A DNA stretch of 64,000 bases from NCBI RefSeq assembly GCF_014199265.1, contig NZ_JACIJG010000003.1, positions 248,001 to 312,000 on the forward strand, read 5' to 3'. Positions within the stretch are counted from its first letter, which is position 1, and every line of letters starts with the position of its first letter. This document shows positions 28,936 through 37,440 of this stretch, one piece after another. The stretch is from Brucella daejeonensis (GTDB lineage Bacteria; Pseudomonadota; Alphaproteobacteria; Rhizobiales; Rhizobiaceae). Under the pieces are notes generated by a model, which did no database searches, had not been told where the DNA came from, and saw only the letters and a list, made by a program, of their open reading frames with translations. The position numbers and the translations under genes were made by a program.

Positions 28936-29272
28936 CGTCAGAAGGACAATCAAAGACCTGCCGCCCTTATGAACGACAGTTCTTGGGGCGGTTAGGAATG
29001 CCGAGGCGAGTCGTTCTCATGGGCGCACTACAACACGGTGCGTCCACACTCATCACCGGGCTACAAGCCGCCAGCACCTGAAGAGCCATATGGCCAACGC
29101 AGAACGGACCGGCTTCAACACCAGTGTTGGCCATTAGGCATTCCATGCACTAGGCGCTGTCTGCATTCATCGCAACCAGATCATAGCACAAGCGAGATGG
29201 ACGAAGCCCATGAAAGCGGAGAGCGTCTTCTCGCATCGGGGGAACCCTAAATCCTTAAATCGTCACCACGCT
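28936..29272. mobile_element. Insertion-sequence graveyard (IS3/IS481-type and possible IS5-type scraps)
   Basis: At about 29018-29085, plus strand, WAHYNTVRPHSSPGYKPPAP reads like the conserved end of IS3/IS481-type integrase-core transposases (HYN-x-xRPHSSLGYRPPAP). At about 29160-29240, minus strand, EKTLSAFMGFVHLACAMIWLR resembles the C terminus of an IS5-type transposase; this second call is weak. Neither fragment has a start or a complete domain. Confidence 0.55.
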
Positions 29273-29348
29273 CTAGTGTGGTGGATTTGAAGTTCCTATC
29301 ATTTGCCTGGCATCTACGTTTAGGAACTTCAAATCCGTAAACCACACT
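29273..29348. repeat. CTAGTG hairpin B1
   Basis: Outer arms AGTGTGGT/ACCACACT and inner 16-bp arms GGATTTGAAGTTCCTA/TAGGAACTTCAAATCC, with GTAA bulged on one side only. The left end is CTAGTG; the right end has lost its TAG. It is followed 15 bases later by a second hairpin of the same design. Confidence 0.8.
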
Positions 29349-29363
29349 CGATTCAATATCTTG

Positions 29364-29439
29364 CTAGTGTGGCTTTGAATCTGAAATTCGTTCGCAACAC
29401 TGCTCCAAAGTGATACGAATTTCAGATTCACCACACTAG
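29364..29439. repeat. CTAGTG hairpin B2
   Basis: Outer arms CTAGTGTGG/CCACACTAG and inner 16-bp arms TGAATCTGAAATTCGT/ACGAATTTCAGATTCA, with CTT bulged on the left only. The inner arm shares no obvious sequence with that of B1 although the outer arm is nearly the same. Confidence 0.85.
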
Positions 29440-29548
29440 GGTCAGGACCTAGCATTCCAAACGGATCACCCTTCGGGGGCAAGCCACTTATGATCGCTGA
29501 GTACCAAAAATGCTGGTGTGCATCGACGAGTATCGTCCTAGGCTCCAT
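29440..29548 (-). pseudogene. Truncated amidohydrolase (lactonase-type), N-terminal stump
   Basis: Begins with ATG at 29548, overlapping the end of the aldo/keto reductase by 11 bases, and reads MEPRTILVDAHQHFW, the metal-binding HxH signature of the amidohydrolase family that includes L-fuconolactonase. After about 15-35 residues the sequence stops resembling the family and runs into GGGTCAGGACC and the CTAGTG hairpins. An aldose dehydrogenase followed by a lactonase is the expected order of a sugar-oxidation pathway, here broken. Confidence 0.65.
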
Positions 29549-30545
29549 CAACCGCCGCATCGGCCGAGATTACGCCCTTGTCTTTCAACCGTGTCCAGAA
29601 CGAAGCCGGAATTTGTTGTTCGAACCAGTCAACATTCGCCTTGATTTGTTCGGCATTACGGGCGCCGGAGACGACGGAAACAACGGCCGGGTGCAATGCG
29701 GGGAATGCAAGTGCGGCAGCTTGCATGGCAACGCCTTCGGCATCGCAGGCCGCTTCGATTTCACCGACCCGTTCGAGAACATCGGCAGGAGCCTCGGCGT
29801 AGTTGAATTTGCGGTTGCCCGCGAGAAGGCCTGAATTGAAAGCGCCCGCAATGACGATTCCCACGCCTTCACGGTGACACCGATCGAGAAGCGGCAGGCT
29901 GTCATGCTCCAGCAATGTATAGCGACCGGCAAGCATCGAAACGTCGATATCGCATTCGTCCATGGCATCGCCGATAGCCTGCCATTCATTGACCCCAAGC
30001 CCTATGGCTTTGACCAAACCGCAGGCGCGCAGTTCAGCAAGCGCCTTGAAGCCACCACCTTTGGTCAACTGTTCCCAGTATTGCTGGTGACGGGCGCCAT
30101 GCGTGGCGCGGCCAATATCATGGATATACAGGACGTCCGGCGCGAAAATACCGATCCGCTGTCGGCTTGCTTCGAAGGAGCGCATGATCGCATCGTAGCC
30201 ATAGTCATAGGTCGGACGGAACGGCAATGGTTCGATATAGGCATCCTCTTCCATGCCGACGGTCTTATCCGGCACCATGATACGGCCGACCTTGGTGCTA
30301 AGCACGTAATCATCACGCGGCCGGTCGGTTACCATCGTGCCGAGACGGCGCTCGGATCGCGTATAGCCGTAGAACGGCGCGGTATCAAAATAGCGGATAC
30401 CGGCTTCCCAGGCGGCCTCAAAGGCGCCAGATGCTTCCTGATAACTGGTGAGGCGGTAAAGATTGCCCATCTGGGCGCAGCCTAGGCCCATCAGTGAAAA
30501 AGAGACGTCGCGATTAGGCAGTTTACGCCTGTCTGAAACCTTCAT
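29538..30545 (-). CDS. Aldo/keto reductase, L-fucose/aldose dehydrogenase type
   Basis: 335-residue NAD(P)-dependent oxidoreductase of the aldo/keto reductase superfamily: FDTAPFYGYTRSERRLG (catalytic Asp and Tyr), STKVGR lysine and VLYIHDIGRATHG (histidine of the tetrad). Members close to this oxidise L-fucose or D-threo-aldoses to lactones. The truncated lactonase immediately downstream supports that role. It lies downstream of an Rbs-like sugar importer but is separated from it by a terminator. ATG at 30545 was chosen by family length. Confidence 0.85.
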   Translation of the reverse strand: MKVSDRRKLPNRDVSFSLMGLGCAQMGNLYRLTSYQEASGAFEAAWEAGIRYFDTAPFYGYTRSERRLGTMVTDRPRDDYVLSTKVGRIMVPDKTVGMEEDAYIEPLPFRPTYDYGYDAIMRSFEASRQRIGIFAPDVLYIHDIGRATHGARHQQYWEQLTKGGGFKALAELRACGLVKAIGLGVNEWQAIGDAMDECDIDVSMLAGRYTLLEHDSLPLLDRCHREGVGIVIAGAFNSGLLAGNRKFNYAEAPADVLERVGEIEAACDAEGVAMQAAALAFPALHPAVVSVVSGARNAEQIKANVDWFEQQIPASFWTRLKDKGVISADAAVDGA

Positions 30546-30576
30546 GGATGGATATCCCGAAACCCGATCATGGTCG

Positions 30577-30606
30577 AAAAAACGCACGGGTTTTCACACC
30601 CGTGCG
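30577..30606 (-). terminator. Terminator after the sugar-binding protein gene
   Basis: Minus strand: CGCACGGGT/ACCCGTGCG, 9 bp, six-base loop, followed by TTTTTT. It lies 11 bases after the stop at 30617 and separates the importer from the aldo/keto reductase. Confidence 0.85.
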
Positions 30607-30616
30607 CCAACTTGTC

Positions 30617-31561
30617 TTAGTAAAGGACGTTCTTGGCTTCCGGCTTGTCGATATTGTCCTTCGTCACGACCACAACGCCGGTATCGACGGTTTTTTCGAC
30701 CTTTTCCTTGTTCAGAATTTTCAGCAGGGTTTTAATGCCGATATCGCCCATCTGATACGAACCCTGAACCACCGTTCCGGTCAGCGTGCCATCTTTTACA
30801 AACTCTTGCAGGTCCTGATTGCCATCAAAGCCGATCGCGGTGATCTTGCCTTCCTTGCCAGCCTGTTTGATAGCGCGGCCCATGCCGATTGCCGTTGGTT
30901 CATTGGCGCCAAAAATGCCTTTCAGGTCACTGTTGGCGGCGAGAACGTCGGTCGTCTGGTTCAAGGCAGTTGCCATCTGGGACTGCGAATAATAAGGGCC
31001 GACGATTTCCAGCTTGGAGTTGGCTTTGATGTAGTCCGTAAAGCCACCGACGCGGCCGATTTCCGATCCGGCGCCTGCAACATAGGACATGACCGCGATC
31101 TTGCCCGAAGTTCCAACCTTTTCAATAAGGGCCTTGGCTGCAAGTTCGCCAGCCTTCTTATTGTCGGTGGAAAGGAAGGACTGGTAATATTTGTCAGCGC
31201 CGCTTGCGAGCTGGCTGTCAATGATCACAACCGGGATACGCGCTTCCCAGGCTTTCTTGACGACCGGCACCAATGCGTCGGGGTCGGAAGGCGCAAGCAA
31301 AATCGCATCGACCTTACGGTTGACTGCATTTTCAACCATGTTGACCTGATCGGCGATGGCCGATTCCGAGGCAGGCCCCTGGAAGGTCATCGTATGCTTG
31401 TCCTTGACATCGGCGATCGCGGCATCTGCGCCTTTCTGGACATTTTGCCAGAAGGTCGAGTTCACCGTCTTGACGATGACGGCGATTTCACCGGCTGAAG
31501 CCGCGGACGCCCCGGTCAAAAGCATGACTGACGCCAGAAGCGCGGTTTGAAGTTTACCCAT
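30617..31561 (-). CDS. Sugar ABC transporter substrate-binding protein (RbsB-like)
   Basis: 314-residue periplasmic-binding protein, type 1 fold, with a signal peptide (MGKLQTALLASVMLLTGASA, cut after ASA near residue 23). Motifs VKTVNSTFWQNVQKGADAA, PVVIIDSQ, STDNKKAGELAA and GIFGANEPTAIG are those of ribose/galactose-type binding proteins. GGAGGAAAAT precedes the ATG. Third gene of an ATPase-permease-binding protein operon; the aldose dehydrogenase nearby suggests an L-fucose-like or other aldose substrate, unproven. Confidence 0.9.
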   Translation of the reverse strand: MGKLQTALLASVMLLTGASAASAGEIAVIVKTVNSTFWQNVQKGADAAIADVKDKHTMTFQGPASESAIADQVNMVENAVNRKVDAILLAPSDPDALVPVVKKAWEARIPVVIIDSQLASGADKYYQSFLSTDNKKAGELAAKALIEKVGTSGKIAVMSYVAGAGSEIGRVGGFTDYIKANSKLEIVGPYYSQSQMATALNQTTDVLAANSDLKGIFGANEPTAIGMGRAIKQAGKEGKITAIGFDGNQDLQEFVKDGTLTGTVVQGSYQMGDIGIKTLLKILNKEKVEKTVDTGVVVVTKDNIDKPEAKNVLY

Positions 31562-31621
31562 ATTTTCCTCCACTTTACCGAACCCATCCGGGTTCAAAAC
31601 GGGGAAGGTTCTGTCCCTTCC

Positions 31622-31735
31622 CATCCTCCTGGAGCGGGATATTTTAAGTTGAATTATCAACCCGCTCTAACTTTTTGTTTAAGCATGATCTTTTCCAAAA
31701 AACCGCTTCACACTTTTTGGGATCATGCTCGCATC
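31622..31735. repeat. RIME-like palindromic repeat, copy 2
   Basis: Contains CCCGCTCTAACTTTTTGTTT and CCGCTTCACACTTTTTGGGATCATGCTC; its reverse complement aligns with the element at 21464-21569. It fills the gap between the permease and binding-protein genes and touches the permease stop codon, so it lies inside the operon transcript. Confidence 0.7.
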
Positions 31736-32774
31736 AGCGGCGATTACGCAACTGGTCGATCCACACGGTGACCAGAATGACAAGGCCGATGATAATCTGC
31801 TGGGTGAAGGCGGAGACGCCATTCATGTTCAGGCCATTGCGCAGGATGCCGATCACAAACGCGCCAATGAAGGTGCCGGAGATCGTGCCGACACCGCCGA
31901 TCAACGACGTGCCGCCAATGACCGCACTGGCGATTGCATCGAGTTCGTACATCACGCCTTCATTCGGCTGCGCCGTAACCAGACGCGACATCAGCACACA
32001 GCCAGTCAGGCCCGCGAGCGTTCCGGAGATCAAATAGGTGAAAACGGTTACCTGCGTAACGTTAACCCCCGACAGTCGCGCGGCGTCGGCATTGGAGCCG
32101 ATTGCATAGATATGCCGGCCAAATACGGTACGGTTCAGTACAAACGCGGCCACAATCGCGATGACGATCATCAGCACGACAGGATAGGGGATGCCGGGGA
32201 ATGTGACGACCGGGAAACCCTGCTCATCGATCGATTCAAACCGGAACAGGGAACCATTGCCAAGGATCCCGAAGTTCTCTCCGAGGCCGGAAACGGCGCG
32301 CGCGCCGGTGATTTGCAGAGCCACGCCGCGCGCAATCAACATCATGCCGAGCGTTGCGATGAAAGGGGGTAGCTTCAGCCTGGTAACCACAAGACCGTTG
32401 ATCAGGCCGCAAAGCGATCCCGTCAATATCCCAAGCAGCATCCCGATCCAGATTGGAAGCTGCAACTCCTTGACTGCGAGTGCCGCCACGACGCCGGCAA
32501 GCGCCAGAACCGATCCGACGGACAGGTCGATGCCTCCGGTGATGATGACGTAGGTAGCGCCAATCCCGAGCAGCGCAATCGAGGTCACCTGCAAGGCGAT
32601 TGTCATGCCGTTGCCGACCGTCATGAATGCGCTGCTGGTTGCCGCGAATATCGCAGTCAACACGATCAGGCTGCCGAGGGCTGCGAATTTCTGGATGACA
32701 TCCTTTTGCCGCTCGCTCAAACCGCGCCTGTTTTGTGTCTGCCCTATTGGCTTTTCGCTGCTCAGATCGGTCAT
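31734..32774 (-). CDS. Sugar ABC transporter permease (RbsC-like)
   Basis: 346-residue permease with about eight to ten helices of the BPD_transp_2 family; ITGGIDLSVGSVLALAGVVAA, ATLGMMLIARG and GSNADAARLSGVNV (cytoplasmic coupling loop) are diagnostic of ribose/xylose-type permeases. Its start overlaps the ATPase stop (ATGA), so the two are coupled. Works with the adjacent ATPase and binding protein. Confidence 0.93.
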   Translation of the reverse strand: MTDLSSEKPIGQTQNRRGLSERQKDVIQKFAALGSLIVLTAIFAATSSAFMTVGNGMTIALQVTSIALLGIGATYVIITGGIDLSVGSVLALAGVVAALAVKELQLPIWIGMLLGILTGSLCGLINGLVVTRLKLPPFIATLGMMLIARGVALQITGARAVSGLGENFGILGNGSLFRFESIDEQGFPVVTFPGIPYPVVLMIVIAIVAAFVLNRTVFGRHIYAIGSNADAARLSGVNVTQVTVFTYLISGTLAGLTGCVLMSRLVTAQPNEGVMYELDAIASAVIGGTSLIGGVGTISGTFIGAFVIGILRNGLNMNGVSAFTQQIIIGLVILVTVWIDQLRNRR

Positions 32775-34324
32775 GCTACGTATCCCTGTTCTCCGTGTCG
32801 GCCGCTACCAGACGCGTAATGCATTATTTCTTCCTGGTTCGTGTCGCGCGTTGTCAGCATCGCGGTGATGCGACCGCCTTGAAAGACGGCAATGCGATCG
32901 GACATGCCGAGGACTTCGGGCAGTTCGGAACTGATCAGCACCACAGCGATGCCTCGCGCGGCGAGTTCATCCATGATCTGGTAAATCGCAAATTTGGCGC
33001 CGACATCGATCCCGCGCGTCGGCTCATCGAAGAACATGACGCGTGGTTCGCGGAACAGCCACTTGCCGATGATGATCTTCTGTTGATTTCCCCCTGAAAG
33101 AAGCCGGACCGGTTGACCGAGGCTCGGGGTTTTGATGTTCAGAAGATCGACATAGCGCTGACTTGCATCGCGGTGACGCTTGCGATCGATGACACCAAAT
33201 TGGCTGCTCACCGCCTGCATCCGCGCCATCATGAGATTGGCGTCGACCGGCATTTTAACCGCCAGTCCCTGAGCCTTGCGATCTTCGGAGAGATAGGCGA
33301 TGCCAGCATCGATTCCGCTACGCGGATCGGTAATTTTCAATGCATTGCCATCCAGGACGATCGTACCGGAATCGAGCGGATCGGCACCGAAAACAGCACG
33401 TGCGACTTCCGTACGTCCGGCCCCCATCAAGCCTGCAAAGCCGAGGATTTCGCCTCGGCGAATATCAAAACTGACATTGGTAAAGACATCTCGCCTTGTC
33501 AGGCCGCTTACGGAGAAGACGACTTCATCGGTGGGTTGGCGCGTAGGCTCGGGAAACTTGTCTTCGAGTGAGCGGCCAACCATGCGCGCGACAATGTCGT
33601 CAATGGTGAGATCATTGAAGTCGTCAGTCGAAATATACCGACCGTCGCGCAGGACCGTGACGCGATCAACGATCTCGGCCATCTCGTCCAGGCGATGGGA
33701 GATATAGATAATCCCGGTACCCTGGCTTTTCAGATCGCGGATAACCTTGAACAGGAGCTGTGCTTCCTGTTCCGTCAGCGACGAGGTCGGCTCATCCATG
33801 ATCAGGACCGTCGCATTCAGCGACAGGGCCTTGGCGATCTCAACCATCTGGCACTGCGCGACGGAAAGGGTGCGTACCTGTACATTCGGGTCGATATTGA
33901 CCCCAAGCCGATCGAGACAGCGCCTGGCGTCGTTCAGCAGTCGCTTCCGATCGATCAGAAAGCCGCGACGCGGCTCACGGGCAAGATAGATATTCTCCGC
34001 CACCGTCAGGTGGGGAACGAGATTGAGCTCCTGGTGGATGATCGCGATGCCGGCGGCTTCCGACTGGAGCGTCGAGGCAAATTGGACCGGTTCGCCCTTG
34101 AAGGTCATTCTGCCAGAATTTGGCTGGTAGACGCCGCTGATGATTTTCATCAGTGTCGATTTTCCGGCACCGTTTTCGCCGCAAACCGCATGAACCTCGC
34201 CTGCCCTCAGATCGAAGCTGACGGCCGACAAGGCCTTTACGCCTGGAAATTCTTTCGAAACGTTTTCCAGCTTCAACAGCACATGAGCCGTATCAGGCAG
34301 CTTCTCCGCAGACGATGCTTTCAC
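32771..34324 (-). CDS. Sugar ABC transporter ATP-binding protein (RbsA-like)
   Basis: 517-residue duplicated ATPase of the carbohydrate CUT2 class. First domain: Walker A GENGAGKST, Walker B VLIMDEPTSSLT. Second domain: degenerate Walker A (GLMGAGRTE), signature LSGGNQQKI, Walker B VMFFDEPTRGIDVG. The degenerate second P-loop is normal for this class. GTG at 34324 is preferred since GGGAGGAAAACC lies upstream; the longer frame upstream lacks a ribosome site. Confidence 0.93.
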   Translation of the reverse strand: MKASSAEKLPDTAHVLLKLENVSKEFPGVKALSAVSFDLRAGEVHAVCGENGAGKSTLMKIISGVYQPNSGRMTFKGEPVQFASTLQSEAAGIAIIHQELNLVPHLTVAENIYLAREPRRGFLIDRKRLLNDARRCLDRLGVNIDPNVQVRTLSVAQCQMVEIAKALSLNATVLIMDEPTSSLTEQEAQLLFKVIRDLKSQGTGIIYISHRLDEMAEIVDRVTVLRDGRYISTDDFNDLTIDDIVARMVGRSLEDKFPEPTRQPTDEVVFSVSGLTRRDVFTNVSFDIRRGEILGFAGLMGAGRTEVARAVFGADPLDSGTIVLDGNALKITDPRSGIDAGIAYLSEDRKAQGLAVKMPVDANLMMARMQAVSSQFGVIDRKRHRDASQRYVDLLNIKTPSLGQPVRLLSGGNQQKIIIGKWLFREPRVMFFDEPTRGIDVGAKFAIYQIMDELAARGIAVVLISSELPEVLGMSDRIAVFQGGRITAMLTTRDTNQEEIMHYASGSGRHGEQGYVA

Positions 34325-34600
34325 CCCGGTTTTCCTCCCCGTGCCGTGATAAGACCATGTTTGATAGAGCCAAAACGGAAAATTGGTCAAGCCACTTTAT
34401 GATTCCTGCTTAAAATCACCCCAAAGAAGGGTCGAATGAGGATAGCATACGCATTTCGTAAAATATTTGGCCTTACCAATATAGGGTAAGCGTTTCTGAC
34501 GACAGCTAGGAGGGCATTGCCAAGGTTTCAGAGAGCTATTGTCGATCTGTCAGATTGGGATGGTCATTCCATTCCAGATGCCGCGCCTGAGGTTCTGGAT

Positions 34601-34659
34601 AAGGAAGCGGCAGGCCGTTGTGAAAATGGTGATCTTCAAGCATCGGAGCGGAATGTGCT
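34601..34659. repeat. Half copy of the Bru-RS-like repeat
   Basis: GCAGGCCGTTGTGAAAATGG through AGCATCGGAGCGGAATGTGC aligns with the other arm of the complete copy at 60383-60531 (ACAGGCCGTGGCGAAAATGA ... GTATCGGAGCGGAGTGTAC). The partner arm is absent. Confidence 0.7.
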
Positions 34660-34684
34660 CAACACCAGCGGGTTCCATGCGATG

Positions 34685-34770
34685 ACGCCAAGCCCTGATT
34701 CCGGCATACCAAACGTCATGGTGCCGAGCGCCAGACGACTGACGCGCTGGCGTGGAAACTCTGCATCAAT
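34685..34770 (-). pseudogene. Aldo/keto reductase remnant with internal deletion
   Basis: Minus-strand reading RVSRLALGTMTFGMPESGLG then VIAWNPL joins two motifs that in intact aldo/keto reductases lie about 190 residues apart: the N-terminal VSRLALGTMTFG and the late GLGVIAWSPL. It looks like the ends of a gene fused by deletion. The remainder runs into the repeat half. Confidence 0.55.
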
Positions 34771-34772
34771 AT

Positions 34773-35435
34773 CTAATACAATTCCAGATCGGCCTCTTCC
34801 ATGCCGCGAATGTTGTCGCACACCCAGATGATATCGGCATCCTCGTCGGATACGGATATGATCGCATGGGCCATCTTGCTGTCGAAATATATGCTGTCGC
34901 CCGCCTCCATCCTGAGCGGCGCGTAGAGATCAGAATGAAACATGATCGTTCCGCCGACAACGAAGAGAAAGACTTCCCCTTCGTGGGAAATCAGGGTTTT
35001 GAAATCCGAGAGTTTCCGGGCTTTCACGCGCGTTCGAAAGGGCAATATCCGCTTTCTGGACATATCGGACGCCAATGCCTGATGCAGGTAATGTTTGCCC
35101 GACAGGGCGGGGCCGGAGCCGTTTTTCGTGAAACTCCTGCGCCCTACCCCCTGTTGAACAGGCGTTGAACTCAATAGAGCGCCAATATCGAGTGCAAAAC
35201 CCGCAGCGAGCTTCTGGAGGATGTCGAAAGTGGGCGACATGACACCATTCTCGATCTTCGAAAGCGTCGACCGCGCCACATCCGTAGCCTTGCTGACGTC
35301 CTGCAATGTCAGGCCGCGCTCAAGCCGCAAATCGCGCAGTTTCTGGCCGAGTTCCTGACGCCCGCCTGACGGGGACCCATTTTCCAGATCAGCGTCTGGC
35401 AAGGACTTTGTCTTTGACGGCTTTTTTCCTCGCAT
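34773..35435 (-). CDS. XRE-family regulator with C-terminal cupin
   Basis: About 220 residues: an N-terminal helix-turn-helix (LGQKLRDLRLERGLTLQDVS, with ARSTLSKIENGVMSPTFDIL) and a C-terminal cupin (about 140-215; SHEGEVFLFVVGG, MEAGDSIYFDSKMAHAI). Such proteins sense small metabolites, often amines or amino acids, and repress nearby transport genes. It could control the divergent amino-acid importer or the downstream sugar importer. ATG at 35435 is one of several possible starts (35446, TTG 35453). Confidence 0.85.
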   Translation of the reverse strand: MRGKKPSKTKSLPDADLENGSPSGGRQELGQKLRDLRLERGLTLQDVSKATDVARSTLSKIENGVMSPTFDILQKLAAGFALDIGALLSSTPVQQGVGRRSFTKNGSGPALSGKHYLHQALASDMSRKRILPFRTRVKARKLSDFKTLISHEGEVFLFVVGGTIMFHSDLYAPLRMEAGDSIYFDSKMAHAIISVSDEDADIIWVCDNIRGMEEADLELY

Positions 35436-36034
35436 TATCTCGCCCATCTCCAAGTCTTTTCAATTTGGCTCCCGACCCGCCAGTCGTTGGTAAGGCGGGC
35501 TCGTATCGTCAGGTTTGAAACCTGTATCAGAGGCAACCCGGCAGAGACAACCGGCCGCCGATCAATGAGTAAAAATTGTTTCTTATCGGAAACAAAAGTT
35601 GCCAATAGGAGAAAAATTGCTTGACCTCCGACACTGATGATGAGACAAATCTGCCCAATCAAGCTGGAGATGTGGCAGACGGCGCTACAAGTTGTTCAAA
35701 GAAACAATGTGTTTCCAAGGCTTTGCAATAAAAACAGGGGTTTTAATAATGGCTGGCAATCGATAGAGCTTGGGAGAGATTAATTTCTCTACATGCTTTA
35801 GCTGGAATCAATATTAAGTTTTTCACCTCCACTTCTGTGTTAAAGGCGAATTTCTCGTAATTGTATCGTTCGTTCGATCCAATTCTGATGAGCTATTCTT
35901 ACAATCTGATGAAGTGCTGTCGTGCGTTTGCGCGCCGGTCGTTGGCGCACGGGTATGCTAATGGTATGGATGGAGCGATCCTTGATTTTGAAATGCACCG
36001 CAGGCGAAAACATACTTCAAAGAGGTCATCTGTC
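35436..36034. promoter_or_regulatory. Long AT-rich divergent regulatory region
   Basis: 599 bases, much richer in A and T than the flanks and without a recognisable gene. Two inverted repeats of one motif are present: TTGTTTC-ttatcg-GAAACAA at 35576-35595 and GAAACA-atg-TGTTTC at 35701-35715. They are candidate binding sites for the adjacent XRE-cupin regulator. A possible sigma-70 -35 TTGACC lies near 35620. Confidence 0.45.
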
Positions 36035-36799
36035 ATGATGACCGCGCCTGACAAACTTCTCATTCGTCTCTCATCCCTGCGCAAGCACTACGGAGCCCAC
36101 ACGGTTCTCGATGGCATTGATCTCGAAGTACGTTCGGGCGAGGTACTCGCGATCATCGGTCCGAGCGGCTCGGGCAAGAGCACGCTGTTGCGATGCATCA
36201 ATTATCTCGAAACGCCGGATGGCGGCACGATCAGTATCGGCAAGACGACAATCGACGCTGCGCGACCGATTGCACGGGCAGAGCTTTCCGGTCTTCGCCG
36301 GCGCGTTGGCATGGTCTTCCAGTCCTTCAACCTGTTCCCGCACATGACCGTATTGCGCAATGTCAGCCTGGCGCAGGAGCGCATATTGGGCCGCAGCAGC
36401 AAGGAAGCGGACGAGCGTTCCATGCAGCTCCTGAAACGCGTCGGTCTTGCCGACAAAGCTTCCCAATATCCGGTCCGGTGTTCCGGCGGCCAGCAGCAGC
36501 GCATCGCCATTGCCCGCTCGCTTGCGCTCGACCCCGAAATCATGCTGTTCGATGAGCCGACCTCGGCGCTCGACCCGGAACTTGGCCTCGAGGTGCTCGC
36601 CGTCATGCGCGAGCTTGCCGAAAGCGGCATGACGATGATTGTCGTGACCCACGAAATGGGCTTTGCCGAAAACGTGTCCGATACGGTCATGATCATGGCC
36701 GATGGCCACATCATCGAAAAAGGCCCCTCCAGAGAGGTCATGCGCAATCCGCAGCAAGAGCGGACAAAGCGCTTTCTTCGTGCGGTGCATGATCGATGA
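36035..36799 (+). CDS. Amino-acid ABC transporter ATP-binding protein
   Basis: 254-residue ATPase of the polar amino-acid (GlnQ/HisP) class: Walker A GPSGSGKST, signature SGGQQQR, Walker B IMLFDEPTSALDPE and H-loop VVTHEMGFA. It energises the two permeases that follow. Start at the ATGATG near 36035 with AGAGG upstream; the upstream in-frame extension lies in the AT-rich leader. Its stop overlaps the next gene (ATGA). Confidence 0.94.
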   Translation: MMTAPDKLLIRLSSLRKHYGAHTVLDGIDLEVRSGEVLAIIGPSGSGKSTLLRCINYLETPDGGTISIGKTTIDAARPIARAELSGLRRRVGMVFQSFNLFPHMTVLRNVSLAQERILGRSSKEADERSMQLLKRVGLADKASQYPVRCSGGQQQRIAIARSLALDPEIMLFDEPTSALDPELGLEVLAVMRELAESGMTMIVVTHEMGFAENVSDTVMIMADGHIIEKGPSREVMRNPQQERTKRFLRAVHDR

Positions 36800-37440
36800 G
36801 CGCAAACGACCTGATGCTTCTCCTGCGCGGACTGGGCTGGACGGTCGGGCTGACCGCCGGGGCGTTCATCGTCGGCGCCATACTTGGCGTCCCGCTGCTC
36901 GCAGCCCGTCAAAGCCGGCTCCTGCCGCTTCGTTATATCGCCATGTTCACTATCCAGATCGTGCGCGCCATCCCGCCTATCCTCTGGCTCTTCATCATCT
37001 TTTTCGGCATCGGCATGAGCATCATGCCGATCGGCCCCTTCAACGCCGCGCTGATAGGCCTCGGCCTGATTGCTGCAGCGAACATGGCGGAGATCTACCG
37101 TGGTGCCGTTGCCTCCATCCATCACGGCCAGTGGGAGGCAGCAGCAGCCCTTGATCTCGGTCGTTGGTCGGTCTTTCGCGATGTCGTCGCGCCGCAGGCT
37201 TTCCGCGTCGCACTACCGACAACTGCGAGCTATCTCATCGGGCTGATGAAGGAAACGGCGGTCGCCTCGACCATCGGCGTCGGTGAACTCGTCTACCACG
37301 GCAATCAGATCTCGCAGCTGACGTTCAGAGGGCTTGAGGTTTTCGCGATCGTCGGCCTGCTTTATGTGCTCCTGAGCCTGCCGATCGCCTGGCTCTCGCG
37401 CATTGCCGACGCTTATCTCCAGGCAAGGGTGGCGCGCTGA
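36796..37440 (+). CDS. Amino-acid ABC transporter permease 1
   Basis: 214-residue permease of the HisM/GlnP class with about five helices and the EAA loop WEAAAALDLGRWSVFRDVVAPQAFRVALP. QIVRAIPPILWLFIIFF is the typical early helix. Coupled by overlaps at both ends (ATGA with the ATPase, TGATG with permease 2), so the three proteins are made together and the permeases likely form a heterodimer. Confidence 0.93.
   Translation: MSANDLMLLLRGLGWTVGLTAGAFIVGAILGVPLLAARQSRLLPLRYIAMFTIQIVRAIPPILWLFIIFFGIGMSIMPIGPFNAALIGLGLIAAANMAEIYRGAVASIHHGQWEAAAALDLGRWSVFRDVVAPQAFRVALPTTASYLIGLMKETAVASTIGVGELVYHGNQISQLTFRGLEVFAIVGLLYVLLSLPIAWLSRIADAYLQARVAR

Larger units (their letters stand above)
34391..34772. 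other. Intergenic region with repeat half and gene scraps
   Basis: Contains the likely promoter of the importer operon (AT-rich 34400-34490), a half copy of the Bru-RS-like repeat (34601-34659) and an aldo/keto reductase scrap (34685-34770). No intact gene seen. Confidence 0.5.

Noticed and set aside
29538-31561. Treating the aldo/keto reductase as part of the upstream sugar importer operon
   Set aside because: A strong minus-strand terminator at 30577-30606 separates them, so co-transcription would need read-through.
34517-34620. Plus-strand frame with SDWDGHSIPDAAPEVLDKEA
   Set aside because: Composition is suggestive, but there is no good start or family and it runs into the repeat half; too weak to list as a gene.
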